Positions 1 through 10,275 are shown, counted from the first letter of the stretch. The stretch is DNA of 64,000 bases from Nematostella vectensis (GCF_932526225.1 NC_064036.1:6641519-6705518); one strand, 5' to 3'. Notes: generated from the sequence alone by a model not told the origin. Translations and numbers: made by a program.

Positions 1-575
1 TAATCATCAGGAAGGCTTAAAAATCTATCTTCATCAAAATTAATATGTTCAGTTAGTTCACTAGTTCTAGCATTGAAGTCCCCTTGCAGAATGACGTCCC
101 CTTGGCCGAGATATTTTATAATATCCTCTTCCAGATCAGACATATAATCCTCATCATTTGTTTGTTCATAATTTTGAGGACTAAAATAGACGGTACCTAG
201 GAAGATATCCTTTTCCGTTCCGAAGTAATTTCGTTTTAATTTGCACCATATAATATTCCGGTTTTCCGAAGGTAAGTACGCGACTCCTTCTGCTACTTTG
301 TTGCTTATATAGAGTGCGATCCCTCCAGAAATTTTTTTACCAGATTTTGGTCTTGTTTTTATGAAATGCTTGAATTTTTCGACAGCTAAATCTGTATTTT
401 GACTAGCATGAGTTTCCACAATTCCGAAGATATCATGTTGTTGAATGATATCAACCACCTCTTCTAATTTTGTTTTATTACCGAGCTCTTTGCTTTTATG
501 ACCGTGGATATTCCACGTACCAATTCTTAAAGACCTCCCAAAATCCCAATTACGAGAAGTTAGTGAACCTGGCAT
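1..575 (-). CDS. LINE ORF2, N-terminal AP-type endonuclease domain (partial)
   Basis: The minus frame from the ATG at 573-575 is open to the window edge (191 codons) and continues beyond it. It starts MPGSLTSRNWDFG and carries signatures of the exonuclease-endonuclease-phosphatase fold: IGTWNIHGHKS with the Asn of motif I, then IVETHAS with the catalytic Glu, then GGIALYISN, and near the edge QGDFNAR with the Asp-x-Asn pair. In this family the enzyme nicks target DNA to prime reverse transcription. The reverse transcriptase expected downstream would lie at negative coordinates. The start was chosen because it is the first ATG after the ORF1 stop and sits directly before the domain. Confidence 0.85.
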   Translation of the reverse strand, partial: MPGSLTSRNWDFGRSLRIGTWNIHGHKSKELGNKTKLEEVVDIIQQHDIFGIVETHASQNTDLAVEKFKHFIKTRPKSGKKISGGIALYISNKVAEGVAYLPSENRNIIWCKLKRNYFGTEKDIFLGTVYFSPQNYEQTNDEDYMSDLEEDIIKYLGQGDVILQGDFNARTSELTEHINFDEDRFLSLPDD

Positions 576-605
576 ATTGACATTTTCAGTGATTTGGGAT
601 GTTTT

Positions 606-2555
606 TTATCCATTTCTATAGGCTAACCTTACACATTCAGAAATAATTTTTAGGGCTTGTTCTAATTGTTGCTGCTGAGAGTTCATTGGATACTGCTGTC
701 TACCTGTGGGAAGTTGATTAGTTGTGGGTTGCTGATACCCCTGTGGGTTACCTGGGAATGGGCGAAACATCGGGTTGTTTGTTGGTGGACAGTACGCTTG
801 TGGGTTGCCTGTGGGGGCCTGATATCTTGCTTGTGGGATACCTGTGGATCCGCTAGGAGCGCCTTGTCTTCTTTGCTGGAAACGGTTGTTGACTGGGAAT
901 TTCCGAGTTACAGCGGGATCCCTTTGTCTTCTGAGCCCTGGAATTTGACTTTTTAAGCTTGCGACTAGTTTTTTCGTTCCCGTTTGGTTATTTAAGTGTA
1001 CATTATCTCTGTATACACTTTCGTCGATATCTCCATTACGTGATAAGCAAACACCTCTATTGTCTGCAAAATACACCTTTGCACACCTAGAAGACAATCG
1101 CTCAGATGCACTGTTAACGACGTCTATTATGTCATTTTTAGCATGATCTCTCAAGTGAAACGTTAAGCCAGATACAACTATTTTGCTTTGGGGCCATAAT
1201 TTAATGCACTCTTCCACGATATTCTCGATATTAGAGCAGATTTGTTCTGTGGGAAGTTCACGTATGTCGTTTGTTCCTGTATGCAATATGACGTATTCGT
1301 ACTTATTGCCAGCCTCGCATCCCATTGTGCTCAAGTGGTCCAGCATCTCAATCGTGCCTCCTTGTACATATTGTTTGTTTACATATCTACCTCTCGCGAA
1401 CCGGCTTTGGATAATTCCTCCAAAGATAGAATCAGAGAGCATCAGAATATTTCCGGGGGTTTCTGCGAGCGTAGCATTTCCTCTTGTCGTATTCTCTGTT
1501 GCTGTCTGGACTGGTCTAGGTTCAGTTTCGCCTCTGGTTGTGCGAGAGGAGTCGACTATTTGTTGTTGATTTCCATTGATTGGTGATTCAATATTACCGC
1601 TAGAAGCAAGCTGCGGCAAATCGTTCGTGTTTGGAGAGTTTACGATACTAGAGCTGCTAGCCACTGTCGTCCGCAGTGTTGTTTGTGTATTAATTTGTCG
1701 TTCCACCTGTTCCACTTGTTCAGAATCCGATGGCTCGCCGCTCTCTTCGTCCTCTGAGTCATCGTCGCTGGATTCTTCAGCGTCCATTTCGATTTTGGTT
1801 TCTATGAATGTCAATCGCTGCTCACATTTTTCGAGGTCTAATTTAGTCTCGCGAATTTTATTTCCAAGTTTGGAATGTGAGCTCTGCAAACCTTTCAGAT
1901 CAGCAAGGACTTTATCTTGCTTTGTTTCGTCTAGCTTCCGATCCATTTCCATAATTAATTCTTTCCGGCTATTCTTCTGTTGGCATTCCAGATCTTTGAT
2001 TAGAATTAGTTGCTCGTTCATATCCATACTAAGATCGGATAATTTCTTGTCAAACTTTTCAATGAAGCCTTTCATCATTTCTTTGAAATCGAGAAATTCT
2101 TGATATCGGTCATCATGACCTTTTTGATCTGAGCTGTCCTTTAAGGCGACCTTTGAACTACACGGTTCAGAGAGTTCGACTGGATCCGTTGTTTCTTGCT
2201 CAGTTACAATAGATTCCTGTTCGATAATATCACAATCAGTTGTCTGATTTGTCTGTCCAGAGTAATCAGGTAAAGACATCAGTTTCTTGATGAGATAATC
2301 TTTACCAATACCCTGCAGTTGTACGGTCTTCGTAGACGGATAAAAGTTCACCGTTATATTTTCGAATCGGTAAACTTCGGAGTTTTCTTTTGAAGAATGA
2401 CTTATCAAAGCGTCTTGATCTCCATCCTGCAGTTCTTTAATGCAAAATTCCAAAAGTGACTTTGCATTCGAATTCCATTTGAATTGTTTCTTGGATGGTA
2501 GGTAACTTAGGAACTTAGTAAGTTCAGAGTGTTCTGAAGCCGCTTCCGACGCCAT
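606..2555 (-). CDS. LINE ORF1 protein with coiled coil and SGNH-type esterase domain
   Basis: An intact 649-residue ORF. Residues about 150-260 are charged and heptad-like (coiled coil), followed by a very acidic stretch (DAEESSDDDSEDEESGE). From about residue 370 there is an SGNH hydrolase-like domain: ILMLSDSIFGG (nucleophile Ser in the GDS-like block), VILHTGTNDIRE (block III, GTND), and YRDNVHLNNQTG (block V, Asp...His). The C-terminal 110 residues are rich in Gln, Pro, Gly and Asn and probably bind RNA or are disordered. Esterase-bearing ORF1 proteins are known from CR1-clade LINEs, where they are thought to act in RNP assembly or membrane contact; the exact role is unsettled. The frame has no breaks. 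ORF2 begins 30 bases downstream. Confidence 0.85.
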   Translation of the reverse strand: MASEAASEHSELTKFLSYLPSKKQFKWNSNAKSLLEFCIKELQDGDQDALISHSSKENSEVYRFENITVNFYPSTKTVQLQGIGKDYLIKKLMSLPDYSGQTNQTTDCDIIEQESIVTEQETTDPVELSEPCSSKVALKDSSDQKGHDDRYQEFLDFKEMMKGFIEKFDKKLSDLSMDMNEQLILIKDLECQQKNSRKELIMEMDRKLDETKQDKVLADLKGLQSSHSKLGNKIRETKLDLEKCEQRLTFIETKIEMDAEESSDDDSEDEESGEPSDSEQVEQVERQINTQTTLRTTVASSSSIVNSPNTNDLPQLASSGNIESPINGNQQQIVDSSRTTRGETEPRPVQTATENTTRGNATLAETPGNILMLSDSIFGGIIQSRFARGRYVNKQYVQGGTIEMLDHLSTMGCEAGNKYEYVILHTGTNDIRELPTEQICSNIENIVEECIKLWPQSKIVVSGLTFHLRDHAKNDIIDVVNSASERLSSRCAKVYFADNRGVCLSRNGDIDESVYRDNVHLNNQTGTKKLVASLKSQIPGLRRQRDPAVTRKFPVNNRFQQRRQGAPSGSTGIPQARYQAPTGNPQAYCPPTNNPMFRPFPGNPQGYQQPTTNQLPTGRQQYPMNSQQQQLEQALKIISECVRLAYRNG

Positions 2556-2800
2556 TTACAAGTGTCTTGTCTCGCCAAGATGGCTGGATAGGCCCTACCT
2601 CCGAGCCCCTCAAGAAGGGGGTATGGATATTTTCTGGAACAGTAGAATCAGACTTGTTGTCTGTAGCATGCCCTCGTTTGTTGCAATTTGTTTAAGGGAC
2701 ACAGGACCCGATTGATATTTTGCGGGAATGGATGAGCTATGAATCATGAAAACCTCGATCCTTCCAAGAACGCCTAGTTTAGACGCCGTTTTTCTATGTA

Positions 2801-3145
2801 TATGGTGCAAGTTATTCTTCTATTAGGGGGGAGGGGGTTATATGGTGCAAGTTATTCTTCTATTAGGGGGGAGGGGGTTATATGGTGCAAATTATTCTTC
2901 TATTAGGGGGGAGGGGGTTATATGGTGCAAGTTATTCTTCTATTAGGGGGGAGGGGGTTATATGGTGCAAGTTATTCTTCTATTAGGGGGGAGGGGTTAT
3001 ATGGTGCAAGTTATTTTTCTATTAGGGGGGAGGGGGTTAAATGATGCAAGTTATTCTTCTATTAGGGGGGAGGGGGTTAAATGATGCAAATTATTCTTCT
3101 ATTAGGGGGGAGGGGGTTAAATGATGCAAATTATTCTTCTATTAC
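2801..3145. repeat. 40-bp minisatellite, about 8.6 copies
   Basis: Contiguous units begin at 2801, 2841, 2881, 2921, 2961, 3000, 3040, 3080 and 3120 (partial). Each holds TATGGTGCAAGTTATTCTTC and then a G-rich block. The last three units share a variant start (AAATGATGCAA). There are no spacers. In the minus orientation each unit begins with the intron bases that directly follow the 5' splice site of the PAN exon ending at 3146 (GTAATAGAAGAATAA...), so the array looks like expansion of a splice-donor-adjacent segment. Confidence 0.9.
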
Positions 3146-3405
3146 CTTCGTTCCCTGATAGGTGAACCCCTCTTTCGGAAGCAGGTCGTCCGGGTGTTCC
3201 ATGTGATCTGAGTTACTGAGCTGGCAAAGCTGCATCTTCCGGTCATAGTTATATGATCGACAGCTGTCATTCATAAAGCAAGCAGCCCCACACGAACCCT
3301 CATTCCCATTGGTGAGATTTTAAACCACGTGATTTATCAACAAGCTCCCATTGGTTGCTGGGAGCACGTTATTTTTTTGCAGCCGTGACCTAAGAATATT
3401 TATAG

Positions 3406-4500
3406 ATAACAGGTGAGAGGTAATAACAATGATAATTATAACAATATGAAAATGATTATACGATTATAATAAACATGGTTTTATAGCAAATCCATAAGTG
3501 GATTTTAAATGCTTAAAATTCTAAAAAGACAGTTAAAACTGAACATTTACTAACTATTGAGTCTATTTGATTCCTTAATTTCAAAATCAACATTTGCTTC
3601 AGGATTCAATTATTGAAAAGTTGAGCACAGAGAATGCGGTAACCAATTTTAATTGTTTCAAGACTTTTTAAAGAAGCTTCTTGAAGCGTCAAAATGTTCC
3701 CTTTGCAAGCGAAAAATAGCGATTGCCAACTGAAAGGACCAATGGACCAATGGACCAATGGATCCCAAAATATTTGTTACAAACTCAGAAAAATATATAT
3801 AAATAAAACATAGGACTACCCATTCAAGATTTATCAACAAGCTCCCATTGGTTGATGGGAGCCACATTATCTTTTTGCAGCCGTGACCTAAGAATATTTA
3901 TCTATTGTTCTGAAATCGCTTGAGTTAATTTATCACCTTTATCTTTACAAATAATTACTACTCATAAACACCATTCGGTCGTAGAACTACCATTTAGAAA
4001 TTGCCATAGAAATACATAAAACACGCAGCAGTAAGTAAAAAGGCAAAGCCCTTTGAGAAAACATTAGAATTTGTTCTACTAAGTTTTGCAGAAAAAGATG
4101 ATGATGTCTTCGATGACCGCGATACGTGAGTTCTAGAAGACCATGTCATTGTTCTTCAAAGTTTTGCTAAACTCGACTCTATAATGAGCGAGGTAAACAC
4201 AAGAAGATTTTGAGTTCATGAAGGCGAACAGGCGGAAACTTAACAAGAAAGGTTATGGCTGGGGGTGTTACTTTCATTAAAATAAGCTTTTTAGCTGGAC
4301 AGGGATACATTTACATAAAGATAAAAGATGGTTTTTAATGTGTAACGAAGCCTCTTGTTGTTGGAGACAAAACCAACGAGGACGAAGAAAACATAAAAAA
4401 CACCAAAACATAAGACAATCCAATCGATTTCCGATGTCTGAAAAATTCTTAGAAATACTCCCATAATCCTTCCTTACGAGGAAAATGTAGCTTAACGGGG
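3406..4500. other. Intron/intergenic sequence of the decayed lectin gene
   Basis: Apart from the PAN-exon duplicate at 3829-3905, this is AT-rich sequence without a convincing coding frame. A short triplication of ACCAATGG lies near 3739-3763. Nothing else recognisable. Confidence 0.5.
3829..3905 (-). repeat. Partial duplicate of PAN exon 5' end with its splice acceptor
   Basis: This segment repeats 3339-3404 closely, including the intron tail (ATAAATATTCTTAG), the acceptor and the first ~20 codons of the PAN exon. Unlike the full copy it keeps the Trp codon frame (KKIMWLP). After ...LLIN it runs into unrelated sequence, so it cannot encode a whole domain. Confidence 0.75.
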
Positions 4501-4924
4501 TTAATTTTCCATCCGTTTTCAGGTCAGGAAAATCTTGGATTACTCGCGTTATCCTTCGCGGTAAACGCCGGGAAAACGAGATGGATTTTTCCAAATTTTT
4601 CTAACAAGGAAAATGCGACCAAACGGGGTTATTATACGGGGTTAATTTTCCATTCGTTTTCTGGTCAGGAAAATCTTTCGATTTCTCGCGTTATCCTTCT
4701 CGGTAAATGCTGGGAAAATGCGATTTTTCTACCTAGGAAAATGCGAGGAAAATGCGACCAAACAGGGTTTTTATACGGGGTTAATTTTCCATACGTTTTC
4801 TCGTCAGGAAAATCTTTTGATTACTCGCGTTATCCTTCTCGGTAAACGCTGGGAAAATGCGAGATGTATTTTTCCAGATTTTCCTACCAAGCAAAATGCG
4901 ACCAAACGGGTTTATTATACGGGG
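4501..4924. repeat. About 140-bp tandem repeat, 3 copies
   Basis: Units start at 4501, 4642 and 4781 (141, 139 and 144 bp), each beginning TTAATTTTCCAT and ending in TATACGGGG. Copies differ by scattered substitutions and small indels. A degraded piece of the unit is visible just before 4500. No coding potential is evident. Confidence 0.85.
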
Positions 4925-4998
4925 CAAGAGAGCATAAGATATCTCGGATTTTTCCAAATCGTCTTGCCAAGGAATTTGCGAGGAAAATGCCTGGAATA

Positions 4999-5475
4999 CA
5001 GTGGAACCTGGATTTTACGATACTGGATTTTTCGATAACCTCGATTTTACGATGGGTTTTTTTTTCTCCCGGCGAAAATACAGTGAAATGTATGAGAAAT
5101 TACCTCGATTTTACGATATTGGATACAACGATATTCTCGATTTTACGATACAAATCTGTTCTCCCAAGCGTAATTTGGACCTCGATACAACAATATTACT
5201 AATCTGTTTAGCAAAAAAAGAGAGAAAACTCAAGACACCACACATGATTCAGTTGAGTACAGTACAATTAATCGATTTTTTGACTTGACAGATTACAGTC
5301 ATACAGAGACTCACTGTATAGTCTTACAAGGCGTACAGCCACTATATTATTAATTTTTGAAAGTTGATAATTTTAATTAATACTCGACCTCGCTACAACG
5401 ATATTTTCAATGGATTTTCCTTTATATCGTAAAATCGAGGACCTCTTTACAACGATACCTCGATTGGGTATTGAA
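4999..5475. mobile_element. Probable pogo/mariner-type MITE
   Basis: The left side starts CAGTGGAACCTGGATTTTACG and is followed by several direct variants of CCTCGATTTTACGATA. The right side (about 5421-5445) holds the inverse, TATCGTAAAATCGAGGACC. The CAGT-GAACCTCGA-type end resembles known pogo/Tigger-like ends; that assignment is inference. No transposase frame is present. Confidence 0.45.
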
Positions 5476-5914
5476 CGAAAGAGGCGCTAATGAACTTTTT
5501 ACTCCCGAGCAAGGAGGAATAAATTCTGTCCTAAAGCAAGTCATTATATAAATGCTTTAAGATTCTGAGTGATTTTATATTGTTAACATTTTAGCTTTTT
5601 TTTATATGAAGACGGTCCTGTACCGTTTTTCAAAGTTAAATATCTTATCTATCTTATGTCACGTGTTTTAACTTTAACGTTTTATCGATCCATTTCTTAT
5701 TAATAGATATTTATGAAAACATGAAAGAGAAAAAACAAACAAACAAAAAACAATTTAATCATCTCTTCTGAGAAAAGAAGCCTTGACTCGAGACATTCAG
5801 CGTAAATAATTCTACATAAGGAAGAATTTTCTAGGCAGAAGTACCCCTATAGTAACGCGTGCTTTCTTACTATTTGTTGGCCTTGCATTTCTATGATAAG
5901 ATAATGTTTCTTAC
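5476..5914. other. Intron of the decayed lectin gene, no feature seen
   Basis: AT-rich sequence between the MITE and the signal-peptide exon. I see no gene or repeat in it. Confidence 0.4.
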
Positions 5915-5975
5915 CTTCTGTGATGAATAGAAAGGCGGTCACGGTCACTATAAAGCTGAATAAGTAGACATCCAT

Positions 5976-6749
5976 ACTACTAGACAGAACCTAAATCTTC
6001 TATCCTGCTACCACACTACTAAATGGTATAACTAGAAAGACCACAGACAAGCTTTATAAACACTATAGGTGGATGCCACTGGGCTACACAATCTATTAGT
6101 CAAACCAAACTTACACTGATGTGTGACGTAGAATGCGTGACGTCGTCACACGTGGTCCAGTATTCGCCTGTTCAAGTCGGGTTATTGTGGTTTGAAGTGT
6201 ATATCTAGCAAACTCTTGGCCCCGACATTATTGCTGTATAAACCAATGACTCTAACAACTGCTAGATTTTAACAACTGCTAATAACATTGCTTTAGTCAA
6301 ACGACATTCACACGGCTGGTAACGTACTAGTCAATATAAGATTCAGTTGTCACGAGAAGAGGGTCCTGAAAAATTTAACAACAGCACATAGGTGTTGTCT
6401 TTTAATAATGTTCCAGTATGTTATGGAAAGTATTGCACTAGCGTTTCATTAACAAGCAGCCCCGCTGTGACGGTAACATAACACATGAATTATAATATTG
6501 TGAAAAAGGTGTGTAATTAGTCTGATTTGCGCCCTGTGGCCACTAATACAAAAGTTTGAGAAGGTATACTTCAAAATATAATATCCACAAGGAGGCCACG
6601 AAAGCAAGCTAAGCACTGTTAGTATAACAAACACGCTTGGTGGTAGTTTTTTTTATAACTTTCTAGCACTTTTCTCTACACTGATTAATCAATTGAAGAT
6701 TTTAAAGACGTACTGAGCCCTGCTTCGAAACAGCGTAGCTAAAAGTACT
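5976..6749. other. Intergenic, probable promoter side of the decayed lectin gene
   Basis: No coding frame with family resemblance and no clear repeat. It separates the signal-peptide exon at 5915-5975 from the repeat array behind the intact paralogue. Confidence 0.4.
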
Positions 6750-7118
6750 TGTACATTATCATCTTGCCCACATAGCGCAGTTCAAGATACTTGTAGATAT
6801 CATCTTGCACACATAGCATAGCTCAAGGTACTTGTAGATATCATGTCTATACTTGCACACATAGCGTAGCTCAAGGTACTTGTAGATATCATCTTGCACA
6901 CATAGCGCAGTTCAAGATACTTGTAGATATCATCTTGCACACATAGCGTATTTCAAGGTTCTTGTAGATATCATGTCTCTACTTGTACACATAGAGCGTA
7001 GCTCAAGGTACTTGTAGATATCATCTTGCACACATAGCGCAGTTCAAGAAACTTGTAGATACCATGTCTCTACTTGTACACATAGCGTATTTCAAGGTAC
7101 TTGTAGATATCACTGTCT
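6750..7118 (-). repeat. Tandem echoes of the end of the SUEL exon (41/48-50-bp units)
   Basis: Directly 3' of the lectin stop codon, the last ~14 codons of the SUEL domain recur. The CTTGTAGATA core lies at about 6790, 6831, 6879, 6920, 6961, 7010, 7051, 7099 and 7149 (the last inside the gene), plus a degraded copy near 6750. Spacings alternate between 41 and 48-50 bp. On the minus strand each unit reads IYKYLELRYVCK. Because 41 is not a multiple of three, the copies cannot be read as one frame, so this is 3' UTR or downstream sequence. Confidence 0.9.
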
Positions 7119-9563
7119 CTACTTGCACACATAGCGCAGCTCAAGAAACTTGTAGATACCAGGACAAGGGTCGTTACCGAGCACTGTGTTTGTGTTAGCG
7201 ACAAAGCTGCAAGAGTTATTCCCTTGGCAGAGATCACGGATTCTCCGGAGTGTCTCATGGACAGTGTCTTTCTTGATGCAGATGGTTTCAGCCTTGTCGT
7301 GAGGACAAGGCTGGCTTACAGATGATCTGCCGTAGAGCGCCCATTCTACGTCGATTACAAATCCTTCCAAGCAGGACAACTGTGCATTTTCATTCTCACA
7401 TATTATTTTACTCTTCCCTGAAATAGATTAATGGTCGTCAATCATTGTTAAACTTGTTGACCATGGAGACAGAAAAGCACACCTGATACCTTAGTTGAAG
7501 TAAAACAATGGATGTCAACTTACTGATTAAGGGACGCACGCATGTGTACGAGTTGTTGGCGAAATCTACTTGACATATTCCACCTAAAGGGCATGGTGAA
7601 GATCTGCATGCATTCTGCAACATAGACAATGAAGAATTAACTACACAAAATACTGTCGACTAAAACACGTTTATAGGGTGTGGTTCACCCTGCCCATGGT
7701 GCATTGCTTGACGGACATTTTTGTATGGCATAGGCTAAGTCAAAATTATATTTGTTCTACACCCTACATGTATTTAAATGCTCGAGAGAGTCATAGTTAA
7801 CATATGGAAAATGGAAAAATTATAGTATTTGCGATGCTTCAAAAAGAAAGAACCAATTTTTTTGCATCCAAAACAAAACATTTCCAAATACCCCAAGAGA
7901 GACGACTAGCAGTCTTGAATATCTGAAGTTTTCTTTTGGGTCTAACAGATGCTGTTTCTTATAGCAGGGATTCTGCATGGAGGGCGTTTGGGTTAAGTTA
8001 ATAGACCTACCCAGGTAAACATGTCCCCTGACCAACGTGTACAATACTAAGAATCTGAGATAAACTGCTAGGCGGCATTTATCGAGGACATCCCTGAATG
8101 AGCAGGCGTGTACCCAGGATTAGCTGAGAGGGGGGTGCAGTTATAGGTAAATAAGGAAAAAGCATAGTATTTGAATATTCTTTTATAAAAAAATAACCCA
8201 CTTTTTGAGCATTGAATTTTAAAGGTAAGCTCACGACATTGTCATAAATTATTGATTAGTTCATTAGCATTGGAGTTAGTGGTTAGGCGCTAATTGTCAC
8301 GATTTATCAGTTGGAAAGTGAAAAATAAAAATATGTCTACCGATTATCGAATAACTGCAATCTGTAACAAAACTAATGGGACACTTTCCCTCCCCCTTCC
8401 TCAATGTTGGAGGGCAAATGATCACCTTGCTACTGCTTGTGTTTTGAGCTAAAAAATCGCCTCTAACCAATATTAATCGGGGGGAGAGGGTTGGCGGTTG
8501 TTCGTATGAGAAGTGTCCCACTTACTTTTGTTGAGGATTGTGGGTCCCTCTCATATAACTCCCCAAATAAGCGCCTTTCCTACGAGGAATAATATTAACA
8601 GTCTCTTGCTGTTATTAAAAGCGTGTTTTTATGGTTCTGAAAATGTTGTTACCCCTTGCCCGTTATAGAAAAAAACACCTTGAATGGAGAGATAAGCGCC
8701 TCCCCTAAATAGTGGCTTACCTTTGGCATGAATACTCATAGATTAGCGCCTCGGCGCTTATTCGAATAATAAGTGTATGCTCACCTCAAATCCCTGATAG
8801 GCGAGCCCCTCCCTCGGAAGCAGGTCGTCCGGGTGTTCCATGTGATCTGAGTTACTGAGCTGGCAAAGCTGCAACTTCCGGTCATAGTTATATGATCGAC
8901 AGTTGTCATTCATAAAGCACTCGACTTGACATGCATCAGGGCTCTGCTTGTTTGTAATGTTCAGGATCACGTGGTTTAGCAGTGAGCTACCGTTGACTTC
9001 GGGTAGCCAGATGACAGATTTGCATCCTTTATGGAACATTGTTATAAAGGCGTTAGTTTAGTGTCCATGCATATACAGGTCAGTTCGAGCACTGAAATTC
9101 CTCCTCTGAAAATCCTTCTCTAAAATTCCTATACAAATTCAGATTAATGTATCAATGCCTAAGTCGGACTCCCTTTTACACGAAAGTGTTTTTGACCCCC
9201 TTGAGTATTCAAGATTCCACTGTGTTTACATTGTAACTATTAGTTGAAGACCTTAAAAAACTGCATATAAAATTTAAAACATCAACACCTCAGAAAAAGG
9301 ATTTTTTTTAGTTTCTGATTGCCTTATTCGCTTAAATTCTTAAACTAGAAGGATGTATCATTAGTTTCATGATGGCTTCAGCTTAAAGCTTAGTCCAGAG
9401 TTGCAAAGAAAGTTCCATTTTATATAATCACCACATTTCCGTCATTTCTATTATTCATCATACAGAAAGACCGTCATTAGATATTAATGGCTTTATTCTT
9501 ACCTTCCGTTTCAGAGAAAGAATAAAGTAGAGCCAAAAGTTTTATCAGCAACCTGGTATCCAT
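7119..9563 (-). CDS. Secreted PAN-EGF-SUEL lectin, complete four-exon gene
   Basis: Exons 9503-9563, 8785-9026, 7524-7614 and 7119-7417 sum to 693 nt and give 230 aa with consistent phases (1, 0, 1). Exon 1 encodes a signal peptide (MDTRLLIKLLALLYSFS, ~1-18). Exon 2 is a PAN/Apple module (~21-101; GCK, CQVEC, DNC, QLC cysteines). Exon 3 is an EGF-like module (~102-131; NACRSSPCPLGGICQ). Exon 4 is a SUEL/galactose-binding lectin domain (~133-230) with CENENAQLSC, the YGR motif and DPCPGIYKFLELRYVC ending at the stop. SUEL lectins bind rhamnose or galactose and act extracellularly, often in defence or egg-surface recognition; the ligand here is unknown. The acceptor of exon 2 (ATAAAG) is weak and was fixed by phase. 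One EGF cysteine is replaced (CVRP where the paralogue has CVCP). Confidence 0.85.
8102..8210 (+). repeat. Dispersed repeat copy (family also at 18.7 and 59.0 kb), in intron 2 of the lectin gene
   Basis: Contains GGGGGGTGCAGTTATAGGT, then AAAAAGCATAGTATTTGAA and AATAACCCACTTTTTGAG. The same string of blocks occurs at 59016-59200 (+, twice) and inverted at 18708-18835. It is non-coding and probably a short non-autonomous element. Confidence 0.65.
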
Positions 9564-9780
9564 AATCTCGGAATGAGGAGGAGTGAAATTTTATCCCCAC
9601 TTTCCGGTCTCTTGTTGTTTCACAATTATGATAAACACATTAACACCTGCATAAATATATATTATTCATACAGATACTTAGAAGTCGAATTTAGTATTTA
9701 CTCACACTCCTAATTGTTTTTACAACTCTCAAGGCTACAATCCTTTTTAATTTTAAATCTTTTTCTCATTTTCAAGGGCT
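9280..9780 (-). repeat. Segmental duplication, copy 1 (lectin exon 1, intron 1 part and upstream flank)
   Basis: This block aligns by eye with 16480-16930 across the 3' part of intron 1, the signal-peptide exon and about 180 bases upstream (shared: AAACACATTAACACCTGCAT-like and TTACAACTCTCA blocks). The conserved upstream part is the likely promoter region of the lectin gene. Confidence 0.7.
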
Positions 9781-10124
9781 AAACCCTCTGTCACATAATC
9801 ATCTGGTAATAGAAAGAGCGAGTTTACAAATATTAGTGGTGGGGGAGGGGGAGGGGGGGTACCGGACTAAACTTTCACCCCCCCCCCCCCCCCCCTCAGC
9901 TCACTGACTGATGGGAAGGAACTTGGAAACACTGAGCCTTTGAATCTGCATTTTCTTCGGATAACTTGGGCTCCCTTTTACCCTTTTTCGCACAAGTCAA
10001 GAGTAAGAGATGGTTTGAAAGCAGATTTGAGTGGATATTGGTCCCCTTAACAACGCCTGGAAGGTTTGAAAGCAGACTTGAGTAGATATTGGCCCCCTAA
10101 AGAACACCTGGAGGTCGGCTGAAA
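9781..10124. other. Intergenic, low complexity
   Basis: Contains G and C homopolymer runs (about 9840-9896) and a short direct repeat (GGTTTGAAAGCAGA, near 10012 and 10063). No gene seen. Confidence 0.4.
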
Positions 10125-10275
10125 AACCACAGGGTACCCGAGTATTAATTTGACAAATTCATTTATTGAGCATGCACAACATACGAATAATATGAGCATG
10201 TAAACATCCTACAAACATACTTCCCATATGTTGCAAGTCTCCGACTGCAACAGCCTTTAACCACAGGGTACCCGA
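10125..10275 (+). repeat. Dispersed repeat, inverted copy at 16140-16310
   Basis: The blocks AAACCACAGGGTACCCGAGT, CATGCACAACATA, ACTTCCCATATGTTGCAA and ACAGCCT...AACCACAGGGTACCCGA are found in the same order on the opposite strand at 16140-16310. CCACAGGGTACCCGA flanks this copy on both sides. Confidence 0.6.

Larger units (their letters stand above)
1..2800 (-). mobile_element. Non-LTR retrotransposon (CR1-like LINE), 5' part, runs off the window start
   Basis: ORF1 (606-2555) and the start of ORF2 (1-575) lie head to tail on the minus strand, only 30 bases apart, which is the layout of a two-ORF LINE. The esterase domain in ORF1 and the endonuclease at the start of ORF2 fit the CR1/L2 branch; the clade is inference because the reverse transcriptase lies outside the window. 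Both frames are open without stops, so this copy is probably young. The 5' end is not sharply visible; it lies somewhere between 2556 and the 40-bp array that begins at 2801. Confidence 0.75.
3146..5975 (-). pseudogene. Decayed signal peptide-PAN lectin-family gene (EGF and SUEL exons absent)
   Basis: First exon 5915-5975 (61 nt) encodes MDVYLFSFIVTVTAFLFITE, a good signal peptide. It ends in phase 1 at a GTAAG donor, exactly like exon 1 of the intact paralogue at 9503-9563. The PAN/Apple exon is 3146-3389: it has an acceptor (TTCTTAG), GHGCKK, then CFMNDSCRSYNYDRK, LCQLSNSDHMEHPDD and a donor at 3145. It is 244 nt long, one less than the 245-nt PAN exon at 20517-20761, because one base is lost after the GCKKIT codons. 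It also has an in-frame TAA soon afterwards (NHVV*NLTN). A second 5' piece of the PAN exon (GHGCKKIMWLPSTNGSLLIN, 3829-3887) lies upstream in the intron. Downstream, where EGF and SUEL exons should be, there is the 40-bp array and then a LINE. I read it as a dead gene cut off at its 3' side. Confidence 0.75.

Noticed and set aside
666..2103. Plus-strand open frames opposite the LINE ORF1
   Set aside because: They are antisense shadows of the clearly coding minus-strand ORF1, with no motif of their own.
2801..3145. Regular 40-bp array as a CRISPR-like array
   Set aside because: Units are contiguous with no unique spacers, and the genome is eukaryotic; it is a minisatellite.
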